This document shows positions 1-7,980 of a stretch of DNA of 64,000 nt, one piece after another. A program made the translations under genes and the position numbers. The notes beneath the pieces are model-generated. The model did no database searches, had not been told where the DNA came from, and was given only the letters and a program-made list of their open reading frames with translations. Position 1 is the stretch's first letter; each line of letters starts with the position of its first letter. The DNA comes from Fimbriimonadaceae bacterium (GTDB taxonomy: Bacteria > Armatimonadota > Fimbriimonadia > Fimbriimonadales > Fimbriimonadaceae), in the NCBI GenBank assembly GCA_019454145.1, contig CP075366.1, positions 1 to 64,000 of the forward strand, written 5' to 3'.

Positions 1-1
1 G

Positions 2-718
2 CTTGACCGCCGAACCGTGCTGACTCGCCGCGACCCGCACTTCAAGAACCGAGAACGAGCAATTGTTGCCAATGTAGATGTGGTGGCGGTTGTTGTTTCG
101 GTAGTCGCCCCGCCGCTTCATGTGCGGATTATCGACCGGTACCTTGCCGCCATCCACAAAGGCGGTGCGAGAGGCATTATTGTCGTCAACAAAACGGATT
201 TGCATGAATCCAATGCCGCTTTGCAAGAAGATTTAGCCCAACTCGCACCTTATTCAGAAATGGGGGTGGGCGTTTTTCCAGTTTCCAACAAAACAGATAA
301 AGGAATCGAAGCGGTTAGGGCAGAGCTCGCGGGGAAAACCGCCGTATTTGTCGGTCACAGTGGAGTCGGTAAGTCATCTCTATTGAACTCCCTTGTGCCT
401 GGCTCGGCCCTTGCGGGCGATATTTCGGAAGGTTACGGGCGGGGAAAACACACAACTACTCGGGCGAATCTTGTCGAAGCTGGTGATTTGCGGATTGTTG
501 ATACGCCGGGCATCCGTGAATTCGCGGTGGAGTTCGATTCAGTTGAAGAAATCGCCGAGTGCTTTACGGATTTCAACCAAGTGGGCAGATGTAAATTTAG
601 CGACTGTTTGCACCTGGAAGAACCCGGCTGTGCCGTTCAAGAAGCGGTTGAAACGGGAGAAATTGCCCGGGTGCGTTACGAGAGTTACCTCCGATTGGTG
701 GACGAACTTGTGAGTTAG
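2..718 (+). CDS. rsgA: Ribosome small subunit-dependent GTPase A (5'-truncated by window edge)
   Basis: RsgA is a circularly permuted GTPase that acts in late 30S subunit maturation. The G4 motif NKTD comes before the P-loop GHSGVGKS, followed by a KHTTTR switch and DTPGIREF (G3). This permuted order is diagnostic of the family. The C-terminal zinc knuckle is visible as C-x4-C-x-H-x5-C in CKFSDCLHLEEPGC. The reading frame is open to the first base and the residues before the first in-frame GTG (17) resemble the OB-fold region of the family, so the gene starts upstream of the window. Its stop overlaps the stop of the convergent dprA-like gene by 4 nt. Confidence 0.93.
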   Translation, partial: LDRRTVLTRRDPHFKNRERAIVANVDVVAVVVSVVAPPLHVRIIDRYLAAIHKGGARGIIVVNKTDLHESNAALQEDLAQLAPYSEMGVGVFPVSNKTDKGIEAVRAELAGKTAVFVGHSGVGKSSLLNSLVPGSALAGDISEGYGRGKHTTTRANLVEAGDLRIVDTPGIREFAVEFDSVEEIAECFTDFNQVGRCKFSDCLHLEEPGCAVQEAVETGEIARVRYESYLRLVDELVS

Positions 719-1599
719 CGAGCTTGGAGCGGCAAGAATTCTGCTCCGAGGTCAATGAGTGATTCGTACCCTGGAGAAATTTCGCTGATCGAAACTTGCC
801 GACCTGCTTTGAGCCCGAGTTTAAGTAATCGCTCCATGTTGCCGCCTGGTTTGATATTGATTCCTTCAAAGATCATGCTAAGTCCACCGATCAGGCGGTC
901 GCGCACTCGATTGCTATTGCGATGGTATCCACCAAATGGACTAACTGCGGAGACCGCAAGGTCGGTTTTGGGATCAAATTTGTACCGCCAAAGCCGTGCT
1001 GCGGCGAACGGTTCTTGGCGCAGATCGTCGCCCAATGCATTGTAAAAGCCCGTATCAAGAACCATAATTCTTGGTGCTCCCCAACGAAGGGCAGTGACTG
1101 CACTCCGCTGATATTCCGTAGTGTCGTGTCCGGTTACCAACGTATTGCCCCGCAGAATTCGATTTTCCGTAGATTTTTCGATTTCAATGAGTGCTTGCTC
1201 CGAGGAATTTCTGCTGGCCAGCACACAAAACGTTTTCGCGGTAAGTAGCCGTGAGTTTCCGTAGAGATAAAGCAGTTCGGGTGGATGAGGTTCATAAAGT
1301 TCAATCTGCCGCGGGTAGTGAGCATCGGCTGCAGTTACGGCGGTAACTCCCATCTGCGCAAGATTTGCTTCTAATTGGGTTGCTTCTGCTACAAGCCGAG
1401 TTTTATGAACGTTGAACTGTTCGGCTTTTGACTGGGCAAGCCGATATTCTTCCCTTAACGCCTCCGAACCAAGAGCTAAGAAGTCGTCTGGCGACCGCCC
1501 CAAAAGGTCGTTTCTTGTAAGAATTCTGGTGATGGTTTTTGCTCCAATTCCCGGGCAGGTTGCGAGTGCCAGAGTCAGAATTCTGCGAGAAACCGGCAT
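715..1599 (-). CDS. Degenerate DprA/Smf-like Rossmann-fold protein
   Basis: The 294-residue protein has the DprA layout: an N-terminal helix-hairpin-helix-like segment (CPGIGAKTITRIL, about residues 14-26), then a Rossmann-type domain. ASRNSS aligns with the family's GSR..S motif, and NRVRDRLIGGLS with the conserved RNR.IagLS segment. The central SGlA.GID..AH signature is replaced by TGHDTTEYQRSAV, so the single-stranded DNA/RecA-loading surface may be altered. Canonical DprA loads RecA on incoming DNA during transformation. Whether this copy does so is unclear. It starts 3 nt after the stop of the upstream phosphorylase gene on the same strand and is probably co-transcribed with it. It could be a paralogue with a true dprA elsewhere. 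Confidence 0.6.
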   Translation of the reverse strand: MPVSRRILTLALATCPGIGAKTITRILTRNDLLGRSPDDFLALGSEALREEYRLAQSKAEQFNVHKTRLVAEATQLEANLAQMGVTAVTAADAHYPRQIELYEPHPPELLYLYGNSRLLTAKTFCVLASRNSSEQALIEIEKSTENRILRGNTLVTGHDTTEYQRSAVTALRWGAPRIMVLDTGFYNALGDDLRQEPFAAARLWRYKFDPKTDLAVSAVSPFGGYHRNSNRVRDRLIGGLSMIFEGINIKPGGNMERLLKLGLKAGRQVSISEISPGYESLIDLGAEFLPLQAR

Positions 1600-1602
1600 A
1601 GA

Positions 1603-2364
1603 TTACTTCACCAATTGGTGGGCATCAAGCATCAGATCAACGACTTGTTGTCCAGCGCGGTTCATTACGTCAACCACATCTGTGTGGTCAAGAATCTCAT
1701 CCGACATTCCAGCCGCTTGGTTCGTAATAATAGCCAAACAACCGTACGGAATTTCCGCCTCCCGCATCAAAATAGCCTCGGTTGAAGCTGTCATGCCAAC
1801 TACATCGCCACCCAGTTTGCGCACAACTTGGATTTCTGTCGGCGTTTCATAACGAGGGCCGTTGGCTGTGACATACACGGCTGGATGATGCGCCGCAACG
1901 CCTTTCTTTTGGGCGAGTTCCAGCAGGGAGTCAGACAAAGGAAACGGTTTTGAAAAATCTCGGTGCTCAACCGAATGGTCAAACAAGGTGAGATTCCTGG
2001 CGGATAAATCAAGGAAATCTGAACACACGGCTAGCGATCCAACCGGCCACTCAGCTCGCAAGCAACCGACCGCCGCTGACGAAATGCAGAACTGCGCGCC
2101 GAGTTGTTTGATTCCGGTAACAATCGCCCGGTAGTTCACCAAGTGCGGCGGGCTTTTATGTCCGGCGGAATGCCGTTGAACGAGCAGAACACGCTTGCCG
2201 TGATTGTCAATCAGCTTGCCTCGAAGCATTCCGTAAGGTGTTGGAACAGCAACCGCAGAACCAGGAATTTCCGCCAATCGAGAGCCGATTCCCGTTCCCC
2301 CAATCAAAGCGTAATCAATCCGTAGAGCCGCAGTTTTGTGCACGGAGTGAGAATACCGCGCCAT
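1603..2364 (-). CDS. mtnP: S-methyl-5'-thioadenosine/purine nucleoside phosphorylase
   Basis: The enzyme phosphorolyses MTA or a purine nucleoside in methionine or purine salvage. Family features are the N-terminal IGGTGIG loop, the phosphate-site segment around QRHSAGHKSPPH, the signature NGPRYETPTEI, and the VVGMTASTEAILMREAEI block. The purine-site Asn-Asp pair of PNPs is not obvious, and HTDVVDVMNRA near the C-terminus fits the MTAP side of the family, so the substrate call is inference. I prefer the ATG at 2364. Upstream in-frame ATGs at 2376 and 2388 would overlap the divergent gene that starts at 2375. It is probably cotranscribed with the dprA-like gene downstream. Confidence 0.8.
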   Translation of the reverse strand: MARYSHSVHKTAALRIDYALIGGTGIGSRLAEIPGSAVAVPTPYGMLRGKLIDNHGKRVLLVQRHSAGHKSPPHLVNYRAIVTGIKQLGAQFCISSAAVGCLRAEWPVGSLAVCSDFLDLSARNLTLFDHSVEHRDFSKPFPLSDSLLELAQKKGVAAHHPAVYVTANGPRYETPTEIQVVRKLGGDVVGMTASTEAILMREAEIPYGCLAIITNQAAGMSDEILDHTDVVDVMNRAGQQVVDLMLDAHQLVK

Positions 2365-2374
2365 ACTAACAGCC

Positions 2375-3757
2375 ATGCCTTCAATCACGTTTCATGGTGC
2401 CGCCGGCACGGTTACTGGCTCTCGACACCTCCTCGAATACGATGGTCATAAAGTTTTAGTCGATTGCGGTTTGTTTCAAGGCGGGCGTGAACTCAAGGCA
2501 AAAAACTGGGAACCCTTCCCGGTTGACCCCGATGAAGTTGATGCAGTTTTGTTGACCCACGCTCACACGGATCACATCGGATTTCTGCCGCGATTCGTGC
2601 GGAACGGCTACAAAGGTCCAGTCTATGCCACCTCGGGCACGGTTGGCCTCTGCCGAGTGAGTTTGCCAGACGGAGGGCGCTTGCAGGAAGAAGAAGCCCG
2701 CTACCACAACCGCCATCAAACCAGCCGGCATCAACCAGCGGAACCCCTATTTACGGAAGGAGATGCGTACGATGCACTCAAGCTGATGAAGCCCCTTCAT
2801 TACCACCAATGGCAAGAGCTTCCGGGCGGAGCACAGTTCCGCATGGTGCCAGCGGGGCACATTTTAGGATCAGCTTTTATCGAGTTCTATTTCGCTAACG
2901 GAGAGCGAATACTGATGGGCGGCGACCTGGGCCGCTACGATACACCCATCATCAAAGACCCGACGCCGATGGATTTCGCCGAGTATTTGGTGATTGAAAG
3001 CACCTATGGTAACCGCTTGCACAACGATGGAGACGCCAAAGAAAAGATTGCGGAAATAGTTTCGGAAGCCGAACGAAATCGCAGAGTTATACTTATACCG
3101 AGCTTCGCAATCGGGCGAACTCAAGAGATACTTTGGTATTTCCACCTTTTGGAGAAGGAAGGACGCTGGCCCAATTTGCGTGTTTATGTAGATTCTCCGA
3201 TGGCTAATAAAGCTACTTTACTCTACACAGAATCGGAGGAAGACCACGACGCGGACATGAAAATTGATATGCGCGAAGGTCATTCCCCATTCCGCGACGA
3301 CATGGTTCACCTGGTTCGGGACAGAAATATGAGTAAAGAACTCAACCACGCAAACGGGCCATTTATTGTCATTGCCGGAAGCGGAATGTGCAATGGCGGA
3401 CGGATCGTACATCACCTCAAGGCCCGAGCAAGCGACCCGAGCACATTGATTTTGTTTACCGGCTACCAAGCAGATGGAACATTGGGCCGACGAATACTGG
3501 ATGGACAAGCGGAAGTGCGAATTCTCGGAGCAGAGATTCCTGTGCGAGCGGAGGTTCAAAGGCTTGATATGCTCTCGGCTCATGCGGACTATGGAGAAAT
3601 GCTCCGATGGTTGGGGAATTTCAAAGAGGCTCCTAAGAAGACATTTATCGTCCACGGCGAACCTGATGCCGCGCTTGCACAGCAAAAGCATATTCAAGAA
3701 ATGCTTGGCTGGGACACAATTATTCCCGCCCAAGGCGATAAATTTGAACTGAGCTAA
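2375..3757 (+). CDS. Metallo-beta-lactamase/beta-CASP ribonuclease
   Basis: The 460-residue protein belongs to the CPSF73/YSH1-like beta-CASP group of MBL-fold nucleases. The zinc motif HAHTDH is at residues 62-67, followed by GHILGSA, the GGDLG motif and the ESTYGNR segment. The beta-CASP insert (about residues 200-320) is followed by the C-terminal RNA-metabolising motif with SAHADYGEML and FIVHGEPDA. Such proteins process or degrade RNA with endo- and/or 5'-3' exonuclease activity in the cytoplasm. Its TAA overlaps the ATG of the GH15 gene by one base (TAATG), so the two are likely translationally coupled, although no functional link is evident. Confidence 0.9.
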   Translation: MPSITFHGAAGTVTGSRHLLEYDGHKVLVDCGLFQGGRELKAKNWEPFPVDPDEVDAVLLTHAHTDHIGFLPRFVRNGYKGPVYATSGTVGLCRVSLPDGGRLQEEEARYHNRHQTSRHQPAEPLFTEGDAYDALKLMKPLHYHQWQELPGGAQFRMVPAGHILGSAFIEFYFANGERILMGGDLGRYDTPIIKDPTPMDFAEYLVIESTYGNRLHNDGDAKEKIAEIVSEAERNRRVILIPSFAIGRTQEILWYFHLLEKEGRWPNLRVYVDSPMANKATLLYTESEEDHDADMKIDMREGHSPFRDDMVHLVRDRNMSKELNHANGPFIVIAGSGMCNGGRIVHHLKARASDPSTLILFTGYQADGTLGRRILDGQAEVRILGAEIPVRAEVQRLDMLSAHADYGEMLRWLGNFKEAPKKTFIVHGEPDAALAQQKHIQEMLGWDTIIPAQGDKFELS

Positions 3758-5508
3758 TGCCACGCGATCTTGTGTTCGGAAACGGTTCAATGTATGTGGC
3801 GATGGATCGCCGAGGGCTGATTCGTGAACTGTGCTGGCCCACGGTTGGCGCGCCCAACCACTTAGCCGGGCGAAAAATTCGACTCGGAATTTGGCGCGAT
3901 GGATGGTTTAGTTGGCTTGAGGGAGATGGCTGGGCGGTGAACCAGTGGTACGAATCCAGCTATGGCATCACCCAATGGGCGGGGTTCGGCTACGTCATCC
4001 GTAGAAAGGCTTGCCTAGATTACGAAACCCCTTACTTTGAGCAGAAATTTGAGATCACTGGCCCCGATGGGGAAGTGATGATTTACCAAGCGCACGATTT
4101 AAGAATTGGTGAAACCGATATCGGCGACGCTTGTTATTGTCATTCGGAACCCGAATGTATATTCCACTATAAATTAGGCGTGACGGTTGGCTTCTTTGGT
4201 GAAGGGTTAACCGGTTGGTTAGACCAGTACACATGTGGAATGGAAGGCACTTGGCTTGATGCAGAAGATGGCCACCTTGCCAGAAAACCCGTTGAACAGG
4301 GGAGCGTGGATTCCATCTTTGGCATAAAAGTGGAAATAGAAGGCGGGCGAGGTGATTTTAGTCTTCCGATTATCTGTGGTGAAACTGCCGAAGATGTGTT
4401 GGAAACTCACAAGCATGGTGGAGCAGTACCCACGGTTTTGGAACACGGCACCGATACCCCGTTGGCTCGAATCAGCGAACTTGTATTGCGTGCCAACACT
4501 GGAAATGGCGGAGCAGTTATCGCCGCGATTGATAGCGACATTATGGGATCGAATAGATCCAATTACGCCTACGTGTGGATGCGCGATGCCGTACTGACCG
4601 CCAGAACCATGGGCGGCAAAGACGATTTGTTGGCATTTATCCCAAGGCGTGATGATGGGAAGTTTCTGTGGCAGAAATACCACCCCGAAGGCTATCGCGG
4701 AAGCAGTTGGCACCCATGGACGGGGGATAACGCATTCCCTTACCAAATGGATGAAACAGCCTTGCTCGTGACTTATGGAATCAAGAATCTCGATAAAAGC
4801 CCAAGCCACGAAAAAGATGAAGCTCGCCTCACTCAGTGGCTAAAGCTCTTATTGAAATCAGTTGGCCCTAATGGATTGCCTTGCCAAAGCTGGGATTTAT
4901 GGGAAGAGCGGTTTGGTATCCATTTTTGGACGGTAGCAACTGTAATCGAAGCTTTTAAGACCGGTGCGGAACTCCTTGGAGGGCAATGCCAATCAGCCGC
5001 CGACCAAATGGTCGAGGTTGTCCAGTCTCAGTTCTTAATTGAAAACGGTAAGATTCCTCGACGGATTTATAAAGAAAACGGCGAATGGATTCCCGATTAC
5101 ACGGCGGACTCCGCCACTCTTGCCGGAATCTTAGAATGCCCGGAATTGCAAAATCATTTTCTTGCCCCTGCAGTTGAAATGGTTGAGAAATACCTTGCAA
5201 ACCAAACTGCATCTGGCGGGGTCGCCCGATACGAAGGAGACTATTACTGCCGAGTTCGAGAGGGATATCCCGGTAACCCTTGGGTGATTTGCACCATGTG
5301 GTTAGCCCGGGCTTATTTGTTGCAAGGGAAGATTGCGGAATACCAGAACCTGATCCAGTGGCCAGAGCAACATTGTTCGCAAAGCTTCATGCTCGCTGAA
5401 CAGTACCATCCGGATACGGGTGAGCCACTAAGTGTCAGTCCACTCACTTGGAGTCATGCAGAGTATTTAGAAACCATTCGGTTTGCGAACGAAATCAGAA
5501 GAGCTTAG
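3757..5508 (+). CDS. Glycoside hydrolase family 15 glucoamylase-like protein
   Basis: The 583-residue protein has the two-part architecture of bacterial GH15 enzymes: an N-terminal beta-sandwich (about 1-240) and an (alpha/alpha)6 barrel (about 250-580). Visible landmarks are YVWMRDAVLTA, the general-acid region DLWEERFGIHFWT, and the general-base region MLAEQYHPDTGEPLSVSPLTWSHAEY. No signal peptide is present, so a cytoplasmic role on glycogen or trehalose-type alpha-glucosides is likely. The exact substrate cannot be read from sequence. It is coupled to the upstream beta-CASP nuclease by a one-base overlap. Confidence 0.88.
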   Translation: MPRDLVFGNGSMYVAMDRRGLIRELCWPTVGAPNHLAGRKIRLGIWRDGWFSWLEGDGWAVNQWYESSYGITQWAGFGYVIRRKACLDYETPYFEQKFEITGPDGEVMIYQAHDLRIGETDIGDACYCHSEPECIFHYKLGVTVGFFGEGLTGWLDQYTCGMEGTWLDAEDGHLARKPVEQGSVDSIFGIKVEIEGGRGDFSLPIICGETAEDVLETHKHGGAVPTVLEHGTDTPLARISELVLRANTGNGGAVIAAIDSDIMGSNRSNYAYVWMRDAVLTARTMGGKDDLLAFIPRRDDGKFLWQKYHPEGYRGSSWHPWTGDNAFPYQMDETALLVTYGIKNLDKSPSHEKDEARLTQWLKLLLKSVGPNGLPCQSWDLWEERFGIHFWTVATVIEAFKTGAELLGGQCQSAADQMVEVVQSQFLIENGKIPRRIYKENGEWIPDYTADSATLAGILECPELQNHFLAPAVEMVEKYLANQTASGGVARYEGDYYCRVREGYPGNPWVICTMWLARAYLLQGKIAEYQNLIQWPEQHCSQSFMLAEQYHPDTGEPLSVSPLTWSHAEYLETIRFANEIRRA

Positions 5509-6226
5509 GGGTCTCTTTGCATGCTTTTTTTGCAATGGCATGCCGACCTTCAGGGCTACCACCTTTGAGAACGTAGGTCATTCCACCTTGGCAGTACCAG
5601 CCAATAGCATCCTTCATCCAATAAAGAGTTTTATCGCCATAAGCTTCGGGTTTGCCAGCATCTAGTCCGCCCGATTCTTTACGTCCGTAAAGAGTGTAAA
5701 TTGCGCCTTGATATTCAACGTCAAAAGCCATCCAGCAACTTCCGCATTCCGCTGATTTTAGACTGGCTCCCATGCCTTCTAATGAAATGACTGGAGTAGG
5801 GCAGTGCATCGAATTCCTGACTAACTCAGCCGCTTTCTGGGGATCAGATTCATGCCAGTGGTTTTGCAACGGAGATTTCACCAAGTCAATGGTTGCCGCT
5901 GAGGCATATTGAACTTCGACCGACGGGTTTACTACCGGCGATCTAGCCACAGAAAAGACGATGGCAAAACACGCAACTCCCGCGAGAGACCATCCCAGAG
6001 TTTTTGACCGCCAAAATGGCTGTTTAGCTCGGCAAATGTCTGCCAGCATGGGCTGTAAATTAGGAACTGATGCGCTTAAGCCTGCTTTTCTGATAGCTTC
6101 CTTAAGCTCTAGGCAGGCATCAACTTCCGCCTTTAACTGTGGATTTTCCGCTAATTGAGCCTCAAACTCCGCTCGTTCTGCCGCGTCCATACGACCATCA
6201 ACATAGGATTGAATCTTTCTGTCCAT
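5495..6226 (-). CDS. Membrane anti-sigma factor-like protein without zinc motif
   Basis: The N-terminal helices (YVDGRMDAAERAEFEAQL, about residues 8-25) look like the anti-sigma domain of ZAS-type anti-sigma factors, but the usual HxxxCxxC zinc motif is absent. One membrane helix follows (about 77-95, TLGWSLAGVACFAIVFSVA). The roughly 145-residue C-terminal part would lie outside the cytoplasm and contains several cysteines (CPTP, CGSC, WYCQGG, KKAC) that could form disulphides or sense redox state. The start codon overlaps the stop of the ECF sigma gene (TAATG on the minus strand), the classic sigma/anti-sigma arrangement. The signal it senses is unknown. Its 3' end overlaps the GH15 gene by 14 nt. 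Confidence 0.72.
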   Translation of the reverse strand: MDRKIQSYVDGRMDAAERAEFEAQLAENPQLKAEVDACLELKEAIRKAGLSASVPNLQPMLADICRAKQPFWRSKTLGWSLAGVACFAIVFSVARSPVVNPSVEVQYASAATIDLVKSPLQNHWHESDPQKAAELVRNSMHCPTPVISLEGMGASLKSAECGSCWMAFDVEYQGAIYTLYGRKESGGLDAGKPEAYGDKTLYWMKDAIGWYCQGGMTYVLKGGSPEGRHAIAKKACKETPKLF

Positions 6227-6750
6227 TAAAGTGTTGCCTCCATCGAGGTTTGTTCGGCGATCAGAGTATCTCGAACGATTTGCCGAGCACGGGAAAGCCG
6301 AGATCGAACCGTACCGACCGGAATATCCATAATCTGCGCCGCTTCTTCGTAGCTCATTTCTTCAACATCGCATAGGTGAATCGTCATTCGGTAGTTGGGC
6401 GAAAGCTGTTCAATAGCCGCCAAAATTCGTTCTGCATCCAATTTCCCGCTCAAAGCAGTCCAGAATCCTTCCACCGGAATGTCTAAATCTTCGTGCTCGT
6501 CAAGTGAAATAACGTCTTTTTGTGAACGAATCACCATAAGTCGCTCGTTTCTCAAAATGCGGATCAGCCACGATCGCAAATGTTGCCCGTCAAATCTATC
6601 CCAAGCCTTGTACGCCTTAATCAGGCAGGTTTGAACCAAATCTTCGGCTTCTTCGTGTTTGCATCCCAACCGTTTGGCAACGCGGTAGAGCACCGGAAGT
6701 TCAGGGGAAACTTCTCGCTCGAAATTCAGTGAATTCTTCTTAGCGAACAT
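6226..6750 (-). CDS. ECF RNA polymerase sigma-70 factor
   Basis: This is an ECF (group 4) sigma factor. Region 2 spans about residues 12-80 (EDLVQTCLIKAYKAWDRF, LRSWLIRILRNERL). Region 4 spans about 110-165 with the helix-turn-helix SYEEAAQIMDIPVGTVRSRL. I place the start at the ATG at 6750, because AGAGG lies six bases upstream and the N-terminus then matches family length (174 aa). A longer in-frame reading to 6915 adds a region with no family similarity. The gene sits immediately 5' of its presumed anti-sigma factor. The target regulon is unknown. The divergent PEP-CTERM gene 230 bp away is a possible target. Confidence 0.9.
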   Translation of the reverse strand: MFAKKNSLNFEREVSPELPVLYRVAKRLGCKHEEAEDLVQTCLIKAYKAWDRFDGQHLRSWLIRILRNERLMVIRSQKDVISLDEHEDLDIPVEGFWTALSGKLDAERILAAIEQLSPNYRMTIHLCDVEEMSYEEAAQIMDIPVGTVRSRLSRARQIVRDTLIAEQTSMEATL

Positions 6751-6982
6751 TCCCAACCTCTGGTTTTGGCTCTTGGTGATACTGGTGGTTGCCGATGTGA
6801 GGGCGAGCATCAGGCATGTAAATGATTGTAACTTCCTTTTGGTTCCCACCCATGCCTTTAAGCTGGGTCTTAGTAAACCAGCAATTGTCATCCACAAAAC
6901 CTGAGGTTGTTCCACTCTTTTTCGGCGAGCGTGCGATGTACTAGAGAGGGCAACCCTGTTGCCGCAAAAGGGAATTGTTGTG

Positions 6983-7957
6983 ATGATGAATTTGAAATGG
7001 AATGGAATTAAACCAGCATTGGTTATTCTTGGATTGCTGAGCGTGAACTTGGCTTTTTCGGCGAGCCGCGACTTATACGTAAGTTCTTCGGGAACTAATT
7101 CAGTTAAGAGATTTGATGGTGTGACCGGAGCTTACTTAGGCGATTTTGTGGCTTCTGGATCAGGTGGATTAGTCGATCCTCAAGGAATTGCCTTTGGCCC
7201 CGACGGAAACTTGTATGTTGCGAGCGTTGCGGTGCAAGGATCGGTTTCTTCCATAAAAAAATACAGCGGTTTGAATGGTGCTTACATGGGTGAATTCAAT
7301 ACTGGATATAGCTTCAAATATGCAGCTGATATCTCATGGCACAACGGAATTTTGTATGCCGCGGAATTCAGTGGATTTGTCAGCCCCACAAACGGTATTC
7401 ACCGATTCGATGCGACTGGAAACCATTTGGGATTATTTGCCGATACAGCTGGTGGTGGTAGTGATGGGCACATGTTTGCCAGCGATGGGTTCTTCTACGC
7501 GGTAGCAAATTTTCCAACTACCGCAGTTGTGAAGAAATATAACGCAACAACGGGGGCTTTTATTTCCGACTCCGCGAACCTAGGTGGACTGCTGCTTGAT
7601 TTAAGAGAGGGGAGTAACGTCAATTTTTTTGTAAATAGTTATTCACCCGGTGCAATTTATCAATTGAATCGAACAACAGGAGCAAGCCTAGGTGTTTTTG
7701 CTACTGTTGCACCCGATACGCAAGGTCAGATAATTGGTCTTGATGGTTCTTTGCTAATAGGAAGTTACAGCGGCAATGCGATACTAAGATACAACGAAGT
7801 GACTGGCGCATTTTTAGGCACCTTTGCAAATAGTGGCGGTTTGCTTCGACCCAATAACTTTACTCTTGGTCCCGAAGCGGTACCTGAACCAGCAACTCTT
7901 ACTATTGCTGGACTTAGCCTGCTCTCACTGCTAAGAAAAAAACGAAGTAACAAATAG
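6983..7957 (+). CDS. PEP-CTERM-anchored NHL/beta-propeller-like secreted protein
   Basis: A signal peptide (about residues 1-28, ending LAFSAS) is followed by about five degenerate propeller blades, each carrying a FDGVTGAYLGDF-like strand (for example KKYSGLNGAYMGEF and YNEVTGAFLGTF). The C-terminus has VPEPATLTIAGLSLLSLL followed by RKKRSNK. That is a PEP-CTERM sorting signal (PEP motif, hydrophobic helix, basic tail) recognised by an exosortase. I chose the ATG at 6983 or 6986, with AAGGG about ten bases upstream, over a TTG at 6959. The protein is presumably exported and cell-surface or EPS associated. No exosortase gene is in the window. The next gene follows after 23 nt on the same strand. 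Confidence 0.85.
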   Translation: MMNLKWNGIKPALVILGLLSVNLAFSASRDLYVSSSGTNSVKRFDGVTGAYLGDFVASGSGGLVDPQGIAFGPDGNLYVASVAVQGSVSSIKKYSGLNGAYMGEFNTGYSFKYAADISWHNGILYAAEFSGFVSPTNGIHRFDATGNHLGLFADTAGGGSDGHMFASDGFFYAVANFPTTAVVKKYNATTGAFISDSANLGGLLLDLREGSNVNFFVNSYSPGAIYQLNRTTGASLGVFATVAPDTQGQIIGLDGSLLIGSYSGNAILRYNEVTGAFLGTFANSGGLLRPNNFTLGPEAVPEPATLTIAGLSLLSLLRKKRSNK

Positions 7958-7980
7958 TTCACTACTTTAAGTAGGGATGA

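Noticed and set aside
4219-4809. Minus-strand 196-codon frame inside the GH15 gene
   Set aside because: It is a shadow of the glucoamylase reading frame without coding features.
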